From positions 42,134,001 through 42,198,000 of the forward strand of contig NC_072895.1 in NCBI RefSeq assembly GCF_027943255.1: a stretch of DNA of 64,000 bases, written 5' to 3'. Below, piece after piece: positions 45,535 through 57,769 of the stretch. The DNA comes from Anastrepha obliqua. Taxonomy: Eukaryota; Arthropoda; Insecta; Diptera; Tephritidae. The stretch's first letter is position 1; each line of letters starts with the position of its first letter. Position numbers and translations under genes: made by a program. The notes below the pieces were generated by a model that was not told where the DNA came from, did no database searches, and was given only the letters and a program-made list of their open reading frames with translations.

Positions 45535-46175
45535 TCTATTATGAAATAAACTCTAAATTTTTACTTGTCCATCCCAAAACATACCCACCGACCTTCTTAT
45601 CAGTATTTTGCGTGAAGATATTCCCAGAAACAGCAGCTTATTTGTGGCGAGACAACGCGAGACTTATTGTGGGCATGAAACACCAAATGATAAAAAGGCT
45701 TTTCTCTAATTAAGGTCGCCCTTCTCTTTAGCAGAAACACATGTCACATCCGTGGCATTCGTTGTCAAAGCGCAGCCCATTGTGATACCGTGGTCAGATT
45801 TACGGAGCTCCGTTTTCTTACAAATATAAGTAGTTAGTTGATTTACTAAAAAAATTCATAAAACAGATTCGTTGAAGGTCCGAAAGATATTCCGAGAAGA
45901 GCTACTGAAAGAAAAATCCTCACAATCTTGCTGAGCCAGGGTAGTATAAAAATAGTTTTCGAAGTTTTCATTTTCCTTCTCGTCACTGCAACTACAGCAA
46001 AAATTGCTCAAGCCGGCATGCCAACTGTACTATCGTCTTATTCCTTCAAATATTGACCACTAATCATCCTGATCAAGTAATACAAAAAGGAGCGTACAAA
46101 GCAAATGTTTATCAAAGCAAAGATGTGTCACGATACCCTTAGATGTAGACACATGCGTAACAGCTACATAAATAG
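45535..46175. other. Non-coding stretch, possible eroded LINE 3' UTR
   Basis: The complement of 45770-45795 reads GGTATCACAATGGGCT, the LINE 3' UTR signature seen at 20845 and 40765, but no protein similarity is readable beside it. Confidence 0.3.
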
Positions 46176-46179
46176 GTAA

Positions 46180-46570
46180 CTAGGGCCGCAAATATATAAG
46201 AAAAAGGCAAAGCCTACTTAGCCTTTCAAGAGAAAATATAGCGAAGGTCGTGGCTTGTATAACCAGTCATTGGCTATTTGGCAGATATTTCTATCATAAA
46301 TATTAAAAAAATGAGGAAGAAGAAGAGCAGTTGGGAACTTCCTCTGCAATTGTTCAGCCTTAGCTAAAATCAAAACAGGTTTTCTAGGTAAATTCTCTTA
46401 CGAAACGGTCTGACGTGGGGATGGAACCAATCCTGCTCTATATAAGAGCCACAAAATCGTTCTACGAAAGAAAATAAATGAGTTTCTCGTGTCGCTCAGT
46501 GGTATCACAACGGACGTGTGAGGTCTAAGTGAGTTGGTCATACAGACCGACTACAATTATAACCATGATC
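46180..46570 (+). pseudogene. LINE C-terminal fragment with 3' UTR
   Basis: The plus strand reads LSRENIAKVVACITSHWLFGRYF (about 46220-46285), matching the segment with the TGHWxxGRH motif just after RNase H. NEEEEEQLGTSS (about 46308-46345) corresponds to the acidic part of the Cys knuckle with the cysteines lost. A 3' UTR-like GGTATCACAACGGACG follows at 46501. No CCTA or TAACC tail is visible. Strong erosion. Confidence 0.5.
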
Positions 46571-46579
46571 TTCCTGTTA

Positions 46580-47925
46580 ATTTGCACGGCATATTAATAT
46601 GGAGAACACATTTTCGAACACGCAAATCGGATTTGAATAGCTAATATTTCAAACTATCATCAGAAGTGTAGTCCAGAAGCTTAGAGTTAAGTCATCGAAT
46701 GCTCCTCCGTATGGTACTACTTTAACTAAACCTAGGGCAACAATAACGCATGTGAGGCGGGTATTTGTTGCAATTTTACGAATCCGAAATGCTTATAAAT
46801 ATTTTTATATCCCTATAAGCAAATACAGATATGTTTCCAAACGTAGGCATGCATGAAATTTACGATAATGATCAATTACATTTCTAAACGTACTGGGTGA
46901 ATATGGGTGATTCTGAGAAAGAGTGTAGAACATTGACATAGTGCCTCCGGCAAATTTGAGTGCTGTTCAACGTGCTGTGCACCGATGTGCTCGTTTTGCA
47001 GCTCATTTACCGAAATGTTTATTTTTGCATACTTTCATTTCAACATAAATTTTTCTCCTATTTGCTTGCCGCAAAAATATCATTGTACTGTGCCTAAAGG
47101 GCAAAGGAAATACTTATATTTATGATATGCATATCTGTAACTAACAACGAAAGCTGTATAGAATTATGAGAATGTGGCACACAACATCAGAAAGCAGAAG
47201 AGAATAGCTACAAAACTAAGCCAACACATATACCCAACAAACATTTACAGTAATTTTAGCATGATTTGGAATCAAAAGTCATTCTCAAATGACAAGCCTT
47301 TGGTGAGTTTAATTAATTGTTATTTAAAATAATTGGGATTCAAAGACGGAATAAAAACTTTGTTATTTAAGAGGGTCGCGCTCATAAAAAGACATATTCC
47401 ACAAATTTTACAAAAATGTTAGTCAAAATGAGCGAACGCTAATAATTTTGAAATAGATTATTTCCAGGATCAACTTCGCCAAAGACAGAACTAGTCCGGT
47501 GTGTCGGATTTTTTTCACGAGCGGTAAAATTTTAGAATTTCAGACGAAAATCTGAATAGTTATTTAAAATATTATTTATAAAACAACTTTCAATATAATT
47601 TCTCTCCTTAGACTTTTATAGTAAAATTTGACAAGGAAGTTTTTTATAGTCGATTTGAACACTATACCTCCTAGCTAAATGAGTATTTTTATCCCTTTCG
47701 CAAAGCAGGTAAAATCAAATTTCATTAAAAACACAGTTAGAGGGGTTGGATTATTTGATTCAAATGTTGAGCAGATAATTTAACTATAGGCGTGCCAAGA
47801 CGAATAACTCGTACGGGCTAAGCTGAGTGCTTCAACTACGAACTTTAGGGAGTATCAATATCTTTTTTCTTTTTGTTTTTTTGGGAAGGGTAGGATAAAA
47901 ATGTCAGCAATATTTTGATTGATAC
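46580..47925. other. Non-coding stretch, no gene recognised
   Basis: Nothing recognised. Confidence 0.45.
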
Positions 47926-47929
47926 CGTT

Positions 47930-48290
47930 GCACCAATGGTATGTGGGGTATGCTCCAATTAAAACAAGGGGAAGTTTGTTTCGGCTGATTTTCACACTGA
48001 GACAGCATTTTCACTACATCGAGGGTGGAGCCCTGCATGTGTCTATCAACCATAAAAGAAAAATCTGTCCAGGCTCTCTACCTATGACGTATGGAGGTTA
48101 TACGTCGTTGATAGTCTCCATTGCTTTTACTATGAAGCAGATGGAGTTTCGAAAGGGTGCGATTGCCGTCTTGTCTGCGTATGATATGGTCCTCAGTCGT
48201 TAACTCAAGCGTCTGTAGTTGTCTTCGGTACGTCTTAGTCGACCTCCTCTGGAACACTGTTTCATATTCAATTCAGTTTTTGTCGGGATG
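47930..48290 (-). pseudogene. Possible LINE reverse transcriptase fragment
   Basis: On the minus strand the stretch near 47950-48040 reads TLDVVKM followed in another frame by CCLSVKISRNKLPLVLIG. This parallels the KWCLSVNPxKTELVLF segment after the YADD box of I/Jockey LINEs. The rest is not alignable. Tentative. Confidence 0.3.
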
Positions 48291-48299
48291 TTCGATGTA

Positions 48300-50550
48300 A
48301 TCAGACGTGGCCCAAGTCGTTGATATAATTTAGCTCTAGCTGCCTATCTACATATATATGTATGTAGGGAACGCAATTTTTGACACAATGTATTGCACAG
48401 GTTGAAATAAAAACGAAGAAAAAGAGCGTCGAAATAGCGAGGATTCGTACAAAAAATAAAAGTTCGGTTAAATTAATGCAAAAAAGAAAGAAAAACAAGC
48501 AAACACTTTCAACTGAGCTCTACAATTACGACAGCAGGCACACGAAGCCTACTGTATTCTCTCACTCCAGAAAAAGTTCCGATAAATGGAACTCGCTCTG
48601 AACTCAGACGTACTTTGCGCTCTTCTCAACAGTACTTGTCGCTCCTCTTAAAAAACTATATTAAAAACTCTTTTTCAATTTGAGAATCATTGCAGGGAGA
48701 ACATTTGATAGAAACATGGGAAAATCTAAATTGTATAAATCCCTCATCAATTCTGTTCACTGGGTAGCACATTCGTAGAGTCCCACTGAAATGAGCGTGT
48801 GTGTGTAAAAATATAATCGCAGCCCTTGCGAAAAAAAACTGCCGACGTACGCTATTCTTCTGCCTCACATAACTTCAAATTTATGAGCTTCGCGCATTTG
48901 CTTTTGATATGTGTGCGTGAATGATAATGATAATCGCAAAATAGCTGCAACTACAATACAAAAACAACCGCAATCACACCAGACAAAAGTCGCTATACCA
49001 TTCACGCCACTCCGTTCATATGGGCGAGTAGAAAGTATTGCGTAGGGAGCTCCCGCAAGGAGTTGTAGCTGGCATCGGTTTTGGAGCTCGGCGCTGTTGA
49101 GTATTATTTATTTGACTTTGGCACGAGAGTTGTTCTTATATACATTGTTTTTTATCTCTTGTTTTTTGGGTATACGTTGCTGTGCCGGTCCGCACGACCA
49201 AGTCATTTTTTGAAGCATTGATGAAAAGCTGTCGACCAACTGACTGCCAGCGAACGACAATGCTGCCAGCGACATTGTTGTGCCTGTAAGTAGTAGCGGC
49301 ACATGTAAATTCACTCACACATATTTACATACGCATAGCAGCACTAAGCTGCGCCGATCTTTTGCTGTGTTAAGTGTGTTGAGTGTGATAAGCCCCAAAT
49401 GTGAATAAATATGGTAGTCATATCACAATCATAGATGGGCTATATGTACATATGTATGTGTGCGTATGTGATTCCACCGAAATTGGGGCAATGTGCATAT
49501 GCATACAAAGAACATTCATGCCACACAATCGTAGATACAATGAATCTCGTTTTTTGTTTTCGTTTTTTGTTTTTTTTTTTGCTGTCTTTTCCTGCTGCAG
49601 CAGTACTGCCGCTGCTTTAGTGGAAGACACTTTTCGCTTCACTATCTGTTTTTGGCGTTTTTATGACAACACAAGCCCCCGCTGACACATTTCTAGGTAC
49701 AAACGCACATGCAATGAATTTCATGCCTATTACAAAGATTTCTCAGCTCTGCTTTGATAAGATTCTGACACGAATCTGCTTTGCTTTTAAACTGTGGGGA
49801 GCTCTGCCACCTTCGGTGATGCTATATTTTGTTTAACCAAAAACGGGCATAGAAACCCTGCAGGAAAATCTGTTGGTTGCAAGCTAGCACTTAAGATGCG
49901 ATGCTACGACTACTAACATGCCGGTCAAATTCAATTATTTGTTACTTTATCGACGCTCTCGTTATTATCAACATTTTCTTTAACATCAAAAATACCTGAA
50001 CTTGAATTGACGAGACCAGAATTGCACGTATTGCATTTTCGCCTTTATCACAGAAAAACTTTAAAATGTACCGAATTTTCTCTTTGTTGGCTTCTATTGA
50101 TAACTGCCTTTTCTGTAACTCACAACTGATGGAACAAACAAAAATCAGCAAAGGAACTTTTGCTGTGAAATACCACCTTGACAACAAGCATAAACCCCAA
50201 ATTACTTGATCGAGTTATCGATCACTACAGCCGTCTGCCGAGAAAATAATGTGTTTATTTTTCCCCCAAAATTAATTGTCTTAGGCGTTTTTTGTATCAA
50301 GAAACTAAAAAATTAACTTTCAATATATGCTTCTTCTCCTCCAACATTAAAATTTATATTATAATTTTCACAACTACAGCTCACGAGAAAATTGTAGCAC
50401 CTCAACTTTTTAGGAAATGTTTATTATTTCTTCATTTATTTTTTAATTTCGATAATTTTTTATAAAAATATTAACAATTCTATAACAAAGTGTAAGTACA
50501 AAATTTACAAAAAAGATATAATCGAAATTTTTTATTTTCTATCAGTATAA
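48300..50550. other. Non-coding stretch with microsatellites
   Basis: Contains TATG/CATA traces (48353, 49450), T-rich runs and short frames on both strands without recognised domains. A good splice-donor-like CCT|GTAAGT occurs at 49283-49291 after a mixed-composition stretch (49050-49285), but there is no other exon evidence. Confidence 0.45.
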
Positions 50551-50559
50551 AAAATAGGG

Positions 50560-51090
50560 TATGCAGTTTCATAGCCTGCTAAATTTTCTTCTTCTTCTTG
50601 ATTGGACGAGTTTAAAAAGCGAGTCAGTCGTTTCTTTCTCATAATAACCGGCACCAGTACGACACACCAAATGAAGCCAAGTCCTTCTCCACCTGATCTT
50701 TCCAACACAAAGGTGGACTTCGTCTTCTTCTACCACCATTAGCTGGCACCGCAAAGAATGCTTTCAGATCCGGAGCGTTTTTTATCCATTCGGACGACAT
50801 GACCCAGCCAACGAAGCCACTGGATCTTTATTTGCTGCGCTATGTCTATGTTGTCGTAAAGCTCATACAGCTCATTGTTTTATCGCCTACGATACTCGCC
50901 GTCGCCAACGTGCAAAGTATCCAAGCGACGCTTCATCGGATGTTGTCATCGTCCACGCTTCTGTGCCATATATGAGGATGGGCATGATGAGAGCCTTGCT
51001 GAGGGTTAGTTTCGTTCGCCGAGAGAGGCCTTTACTACTCAATTGACTACTTAGTCCAAACTAGCACTTGTTGGCAAGAACGATTTTTTT
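50560..51090 (-). pseudogene. RTE-like retrotransposon, 3' end of ORF
   Basis: Minus-strand frames read LSANETNPQQGSHHAHPHIW/ALIMPILIYG (about 50950-51030), then GFVGWVMSSEWIKNAPDLKAFF (about 50755-50820), PANGGRRRRSPPLCWKDQVEKDL (about 50680-50745) and SYWCRLL. The GH(V)xRM ... GRRxxGRPxxRW-like arrangement is the usual C-terminus of RTE-type ORF2, and the TTC-rich end codes for a Lys/Glu tail. RT motifs A to C are absent. It is interrupted by a few stops but better kept than the relic at 3110. Confidence 0.65.
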
Positions 51091-51129
51091 TAATTTGGTA
51101 AAATAGGCTCAAAATTTCTGTTTATTTTT

Positions 51130-51285
51130 GATAATTTTTTTCCTGACGGTGTTGAGCATTTTCTGTTCATAGCAAACTTAAATTTTTTTATGTAGATAAA
51201 CTTCGCAATATTTCAAACTTGCGCTTTATTGCACTAAAATTTATTAAGCTGTCGAATTACATACCAATATTTTTTTGGAAATTCT
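51130..51285 (+). repeat. Tc1-like AT-rich MITE remnant
   Basis: CAAACTTGCGCTTTATTGCA, CTAAAATTTATTAAGCTG and ACATACC align with the family core. TGACGGTGTTGAGC nearby recurs as TGACGGTGTTG in the copy at 37440. Confidence 0.5.
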
Positions 51286-51290
51286 GATTA

Positions 51291-52165
51291 ATTAGGTGTT
51301 TCGCCGTGCTCCTCCTCCTATTTGTGGTATGCGTCTTAAGGGGTTATATACCTTGTGGTCCGGTGAAATTAGCGAAAGTTGGGTTTTTTTAAAGATATGT
51401 AGCAATAATTTTATTGTATAAAAGTTTTTATTATTGGATATTACAATGTTTAAAGAAAAAAAAAGGCTTTGTGTGTAAAAATATTTAAAAATGGCGGAGT
51501 TATGGCGTTTTCCCCCAAGACCCTTTTTTTGGAAGAGGCTTGCGGTGGACGCGATTCAAGTCCACCAAGTCAACTGAAATCAAAAAATCGAAAAGATTTC
51601 ATTAGTATAGAGTTATATCTTCTTAGTGAACGATCAATATATTAAATATTTTGATTTTTGTGAAAATAGGAACATGTTTTTAAAAAACTCCACTTCTACA
51701 GTCCTAAAATTGGCATTAAAACATTCATATCTGCAAAATAAAAATTTATACATAAAAAGTTGATCGTTCACTAAGAGACGACATCAATTACGAACAATTT
51801 AAAAAAAAAATTATAAAAATCGGTTGAATACTTTTTTTGCAATCGCGTCCACCGCAAAAGCATTTTTGGAAAAACACGTTTTTGAGATAATCGCGTTTAA
51901 AGTTTCAAGTTTAGTTACGTTACGTTGTGACGACGCACAATTTAAAACGCTGTAACTTTCGATCTATTGCTCAGATCTCTATGAAATTTTTGGAAAATGT
52001 TCACAAGGGATTGTACTTTACGATAAAGAAATAAAATTTATTTTGATTTTTTTGAAAAACACAAGGTATATAACCCCTTAACGTTGCTCCATAAATGGAG
52101 GGAACTATACTTTTAATCCGAGTCCCAACGGCAAATGTTTTTTATATATCATTTAGTGTTCCATA
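51291..52165 (-). mobile_element. SINE copy split by a TTAA element
   Basis: The 3' end blocks lie at 51291-51335 (complement of CTCGGCCAAACACCT and the ACCACAAATAGGAGGAG box). After the 738-bp insert the body resumes at 52078 with GTTGCTCCATAAATGGAGGG and CCCAACGGCAAA. The join reads GCGTC-TTAA-CGTTGC where the intact family has GCGTCTTGATGTTGT, so the insertion used TTAA formed by drift in the SINE. The tRNA-like head is missing beyond 52165. Confidence 0.85.
51340..52077. mobile_element. piggyBac-like MITE, 738 bp, nested in a SINE
   Basis: Perfect 18-bp terminal inverted repeats GGGGTTATATACCTTGTG (51340-51357, and complement at 52060-52077) are flanked by TTAA on each side (51336-51339, 52078-52081). 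The interior is non-coding, with similar CGCGTCCACCGCAA/TTGCGGTGGACGCG segments in inverted order near 51540 and 51845. TTAA duplication and tip pattern suggest the piggyBac superfamily. Different tips show this is a distinct family from 35188-35701. Confidence 0.9.
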
Positions 52166-52169
52166 CACG

Positions 52170-53120
52170 GAAAAAAATTAAATTAAAAAACAAAAATTGA
52201 ACATAAAAGAAAAAGCAAACCTGAGCAAAATGTTGTGGTGCTACCGATTTGTCGCGGGGTGTATATTCTAAAAAGAACGCGGTGGTCCTTGCAGTTCCCT
52301 TCGATAGAAAATATTTGCAACTAACCTCATCTTGCTCTATTTACACCCTGTCAGTCTCTATATACCATAATTGATAAAATATCACTGAGTGTTGTTGCTT
52401 ATTAATTTGTATCATTATTTCAGAATTTCACTACAGGCATCTGACTATTTTTGTCACACTTATCCACAACATACTAACCCACACCAATACATATGTACAT
52501 ATGCATGTGCTTATGTAGGTGTCAACATTCAGAGTCAACAATCTTACAAAACGGTCAAGCAAATAGTACTGCGATACTTTTTTTTTACTCTCTGTTACTT
52601 CATTCGAAGTTGCGCTTAGATTATCTATGAAAGAGGCGTTGAGATATGCGTGCTATTGCATACTTGCAACACACCAACAAACACCAAGTAATAATATGAG
52701 CATTAAGTGCTATCTGGCTTGTTGGTTTACAATGTTTAGAAGTGTTGCAGTGCTGATATTGCGAGTATTGCATGTTTGTATGTAAGTATATGAGCGCATG
52801 TGAAGTTACTAATGAGATTTCATGTCAATTTTCTTGGGTTGTTGCTTCACCCTTGTTTGATTAGAAATGTTCTAAATTTGAAATAAGAAAAAAATAATTA
52901 CTATTCTTAGAAGAATAATTGGAATATTTCTTTTTTGAGTCTTCTTACACAAATACAATAATTTCAGTGCTGGTCGAAGTGTTTCGTTTGAGTGACAATC
53001 GTATGTTCTTATCTAGTATATGGAAGATGCCTACAAAAAACTGAAAGTAAGGTATGCAAAGATCAAGAAAACGAAACCAGTGTGCTTTTAAAATAGTTAC
53101 TTATGATAGCCATAGAATTA
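52170..53120. other. Non-coding stretch
   Basis: Starts with a remnant resembling the right part of the 32170-32460 repeat (about 52165-52270). The remainder has no recognised feature. Confidence 0.45.
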
Positions 53121-53126
53121 TATTTA

Positions 53127-54038
53127 CGAGGTGTGTTAAAAAGATAAGGCGAATTTTCAAATTTTGCGGGCCACGCACATTAGACTTTCGATTATTATTT
53201 CTTTTATGTTAGTACACTCGTATCGAATATATCTTCACGGTTTTAGCAAAATAGCATTTTTAGTTTGCTTGCGAGAGGTATAAGTAAGACATGTGTTTTG
53301 CGTGTTCGGCGATTTTCTGCGATCGGCTCTTGGCTCCCTGGACTCTTCCATTGGGACGATTGGGCTTTGGTTTCTATGTCGCAACCATATACCTATGATT
53401 CGTCACGAGTTATGACCCTTTTAAGCAAATCTGAATCATCGTTGACGTCATTCAACAATTCCTGAACGATGCTCATGCGACGTTATTGTTGGTAAAAATT
53501 CAGCAATTTTTGAACTAACTTCGCTGACACACGCTCCATACCCAAAATTTCCGAAAACATTGCATGGCATGAGCCAACCTATGTGCTGACTTCCTCAGCA
53601 TCTTCTCTTATTGTGATTGACGATTCTCCATAACAATTTCACTTTCTCAATTTCTTCACTTTATATCGATTGTAGATGTGATGGGGCGTCCAGAGCGAGC
53701 ATCGTCATTCACATCTTCTCGACTTTCTGTGAAAAGCTGGTACCACTTGTAAAAATTTTTTTGACTCAGACTACTCCCACCGTAAGCCACTGTCAACATT
53801 TTAAGCGTTTTTGATGCAATTTCTTTGATCCATTTTTTTCAATAGCAGAAAATCGCCAAACACGCAAAACACTTGTCTTATTAATGCCTCTCACAAACAA
53901 ACTAAATATCTATATTGCTAAAACCGTGAACATATCTTCCAGACGAGTGTACCAACATAAAAAATAATAATAATAAAAAAGTCGAATGAAAGTAGCCGCG
54001 AAATTTGATAGTTCCCCTTATTTTTTGAACATACCTCG
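53127..54038 (-). mobile_element. Mariner derivative with inverted duplicated 5' ends
   Basis: CGAGGTGTGTTAAAAA at 53127 and its inverted partner ending at 54038 are flanked by TA on both sides. Similarity continues inward for about 195 bp (53127-53320 against 53844-54038), far longer than a mariner terminal repeat, and includes the leader and start region. The interior on the minus strand codes for a broken mariner transposase: IASKTLKMLTVAYGGSSLS and FYKWYQLFTESREDVNDDA (about 53690-53830), then LLKRVITRDESWVYG (about 53385-53430) with the first catalytic Asp. The 3' half of the gene is replaced by an inverted copy of the 5' end. Confidence 0.85.
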
Positions 54039-54039
54039 T

Positions 54040-54685
54040 AAGTATATCGATGTTGAACGAGTGCGGCAGAAATGATTCAAATCATTACGGCAATTATCGT
54101 TCGCGTCATACGTGAGATGTAATCAGAAATCGCCAAACAAGTATTGGTCATGAAAATAGCCCACTTCGCGTTTTATGAAGATCTTAATGAAATTCATAAG
54201 CGATCCATATGAAAATATGCGAAGTTCTGAAGCTCAAGATGACATGAAATTTTGAGAACTTTTCTAGGTTATTCTTTACGGAGGCTAGTAATTCCGTGTT
54301 TCAAACCTAATTCGAAGCTTTGGATTACTGAGGATTTGATGTTTGGATTACTTGAGGATGGGAAAACTAGGACTGGTATCTTGGGCGCCAAACCCATAAA
54401 AATAGGAATGAGAGGAATCCATCCCACAATTTGGAGGCCGAAATTCATGAAACTAGAATTTATAATAAGGAGGCCCTTCAAAGAAGAGTATCACCTGCAT
54501 TTATCAACATTATGTCAACCTGCAAGTTCTAATCCCACCCTTCGAATATAGTTGATGGGTGCTATTTTGTTCTTAACTTTTAGAAAGGCAGAAACAATAT
54601 GTACTGAGCGCCAGAGTCAAAAATATAGGGTACCGATAGAAGCTTACGACAATTTCGGAGCAGGATAGATCAACTATTAACTGAG
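54040..54685. other. Non-coding or unrecognised stretch
   Basis: A plus-strand frame of 99 codons at 54252-54551 has no recognised domain. Confidence 0.4.
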
Positions 54686-54689
54686 TAAC

Positions 54690-55036
54690 AACTACTAAGT
54701 TCCAGGACATAAGGAAAGTGAAGCAAACGAGAAAGTGAACATACTAGCCAAAACAGGCGCAAATTTTCCTGTAGCTAGCACGGCCTGTAACCACATCTCT
54801 GTACACAATGACTGGATATAGATGCAGCAATGATTCAAAAAGCGAAAACATATTAAAGACGAAATATAAAGTTCTTACACTCCACTTACAAACACTTGGT
54901 ATCACTATGCATCAATTTCTGGTCTACGTGCGATCTGCAGGATCACAGCTAACCAAACCTAGAAGCTAGAAAACTAAAAAAATTGTCAAGAACAGTCACC
55001 GGGTACTACATGGGGCACTGCTGCCTCTGCTAGCAT
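54690..55036 (+). pseudogene. LINE RNase H C-terminal fragment
   Basis: The plus strand reads VPGHKESEANEKVNILAKTGA (about 54697-54760), the VPGHxxxxGNExADxLA signature of retrotransposon RNase H with changes at the last acidic site. Further on, an eroded VTGYYMGHCCLC (about 54990-55030) corresponds to the TGHCxL motif. At about 55036 the sequence runs into a mariner relic of opposite orientation, which truncates it. Confidence 0.6.
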
Positions 55037-55039
55037 CTG

Positions 55040-55300
55040 CACACAGTAGCTTCGAATGGATGTAATGGCTCTTCGCGCATCACATGCAGATTTTCAGTGT
55101 ACTGAAGATTTTGCTTATTGACGTAACCGCTTATGTGGAAATGCGCTCGGTCGCTCATGATGATTTTCGAAACAAAATCGTCCTCTTCGTTGTTGAGATT
55201 GAGGATCGCTTGAGAGTAATTTACACTCTACTGATAGTCGGCAGGCATTAACTGATTCACTGATTGCACTTTGTAGGGGAGCAAAGTCTTTCACTAAAAT
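55040..55300 (-). pseudogene. Tc1/mariner-type transposase, catalytic-domain fragment
   Basis: Minus-strand codons give NNEEDDFVSKIIMSDRAHFHIS, GYVNKQNLQYTENLHVM and EEPLHPFEATVC (about 55045-55200). This is the same region as 38085-38400; the first catalytic Asp is present in SDRAHF. Both ends are lost and the upstream part is out of frame. Confidence 0.65.
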
Positions 55301-55309
55301 TCGCACAAA

Positions 55310-57335
55310 CAAATTAGGAGCGAAGTGTAAACTCAGAATTAATTTTTTTTTTTAATTACATCAGAAATTCTCCAAGTTGCTTGAAACAATTTAAGTTGTT
55401 GCTGTCTTGCAATTTTACTGTGCATCACAAAGCTTTCGCGTTGTATTGGCAACATTTTGTCTACAATTCTATATTAGCAAATTACTTAACTCTTTTTTTA
55501 TCTGCTAAAAAAATAGCGAAATAACACAGAACTTTGGATATGTTAATTTGCATGCGCACCTGTCACGTTTTTGTTTTATTTTCTTTTTAATTTTATTTTA
55601 TTTTCTATTTTTTTATTTTAAGCAGATTATTTTTAGCAACAGTCGATTGCGTACCTCAAACAAAACTTTCAATTCAAAAAAAGGTTTCTAGACACACACG
55701 AACTTAGAACAACTCTACGGGTGTTTCTTATATTAGAAGGTGTGTAATTGTGAATGCTTAAAATTTATGTTTACCACATCATAAATTAGCTTCTAAACCT
55801 TTTAGCCACAAAAAAAAAATAACTCGCTGCTGTTGCTCATGGTGGGATTATGTCATTCGTAGCTTTATTGTTTTACTATAAGCGATCTAACTTTACTTTT
55901 GAGTGTCCATATACTCCTATTAATGTAAATATATTTCTCTAATAAACATACGCACATATATTACCTTCATTCGCTTGTCAGACTCACTACTTTGTCACCA
56001 CAATAGTTTGTCCAGTTTTTCTTGTCTTTGTTTTCATTTGTTTATGACTTCGGTCACACGCAATTTCCGCATCTTGTTTTCATTTCAAACGCACCACAAA
56101 CGCGTTCTGTTGACGCATTAAACATCGATTGACGCCAGCGCATGGAGAATTTATACATTTTATAAATATTACAGTTTATTTTGTGTATTTTTGGTGTTTT
56201 CATACAACCGTGAATTGTATGTATTTATTTTAGTTGACTGCTTCACAGTTGCCTCCAGTTGCTTTAATGCCGATGACTTGTTAATCAGCCCAAAGCGCAT
56301 TTTAATATCTTAATTAAAAGTTGGCCTCTTTTCGTGTTTTTTCTTTTCATCCATTTTATTTATTTTTTGGCTTACTCTAATGCTGGAACCTTGAATGGGA
56401 TTTTAATCGTAGTAAATTGAAAGGTTGATTGGACGAATCGTTGGCAACTGGCTTTGATTGTCAATGAGACAGCGAGTGGTCTGTGCTCGCATTGTGTGAA
56501 AATCAAATGGATTGTGCAACACTGTCAACGGGTGTAATGTATTCCAAAATAGTCTAAGCCTCACAATGATCAATCATAATTCGGTTTAAGTGCATTATAC
56601 CAAATAATAAGTAATGATAATATTTACTTTTTTCTATGCATTGGCGTTTTTAACGAAATGTACCTTGAAATTAATTGTTATTGTATTTGTATCTAAAAAA
56701 AGAAACTTCTTAGCCGGAAATTGGAGTGCACGTATTTCAGACGTATCATTGCTTAATTTTCTAAGTTCTTCAAAAGTGTTACATTGCTTGGTCGTGCCAT
56801 AAATTCTATTACCACTTCAAATTAATGTAAAATTTAAAGACGAATTTTTATATTTCACTGTAATTTTGAATTTGGGACTGAGACTGTACAAATTATGTAT
56901 TTCATATACAGGGTTACCGAGAGAGTCCTCCTAGATACTTAAGGACATTATTGTTTAGGTAATTTTTGATTAATTTAGTTATATGACATGATATCCACAA
57001 CTTAACCGTTTTCAAGATATTTGATTTCAAAGTTTATTTAAAAAAAAAATTGTTTTGTTTTGTACTTCAATGTTGGTTCAGTGGTCCGATTTTTTCCATT
57101 CTTAGTTGAAGAAAAAATATCAATTCATAAAAATCATCAATAACTTTGGCCCACGCGTTGATAGATGAAAATGGATGCTTGAAGAAATTTTGAATTTATG
57201 ATATTTCGCTAGTTGTGCCCTACTTCACATGATTAAAAAAACAAACATTCGTATGGAAACTATTCTAGAAATTATTTGAAAAATTAGTATGGATTTCTAC
57301 CCTCAGAAATTGTGCAAAAAACAAAGTCTTACAAT
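55310..57335. other. Non-coding AT-rich stretch, one possible solo mariner end
   Basis: TATACAGGGTTACCGAGAGAG at 56907 resembles a Tc1/mariner tip (TA followed by CAGGGT), but no partner is visible. Nothing else recognised. Confidence 0.45.
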
Positions 57336-57340
57336 GTCTA

Positions 57341-57627
57341 GGCGGCCACCGTAGCCGAATGGGTTGGTGCTTGACTACCATTTGGAAGTGCGCAGGTTCA
57401 AAACCTCGGAAGCAATACAACAATTTATGGAAAACGTTTTTTTCTGATAGCCGTCTCCCCCTGGCAAGCATCGGCAAACTTTCGAGTCTATTCCTGTCAT
57501 GAAAAAAATCCTCATAAAAACCATTTGCCGTTCGGAGTCGGCTTAAAACTATAGAGGGACCATTTGTGGAACAACATCAAGACGCACACTACAAATAGGA
57601 GAACGAGCTCTGCCAAACACCCAAGAG
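57341..57627 (+). mobile_element. SINE copy lacking the 3' tail
   Basis: Starts GGCGGCCACCGTAGCCGAAT and carries the A box, a decayed B box (GGTTCAAAACCTC) and all body blocks to CTGCCAAACACCC. The T-rich tail is absent. Confidence 0.85.
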
Positions 57628-57769
57628 GACGACTTCCCCGGTTACCCTTGCATATATTATTCACCTTCATTATTCACCTATTGTCACACCTTCATTATAA
57701 ACCTCCTTTACTTTCATTACAAAGCTCTAACATACTCCTTACATATCTACCAAATGTTCGGAACCGTAT

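Noticed and set aside
49283..49291. Strong-looking splice donor CCT|GTAAGT
   Set aside because: An isolated donor without promoter or coding evidence occurs often by chance.
54252..54551. 99-codon plus-strand frame
   Set aside because: No recognised domain and an overlapping antisense frame of similar length; possibly part of the adjacent LINE but not alignable.
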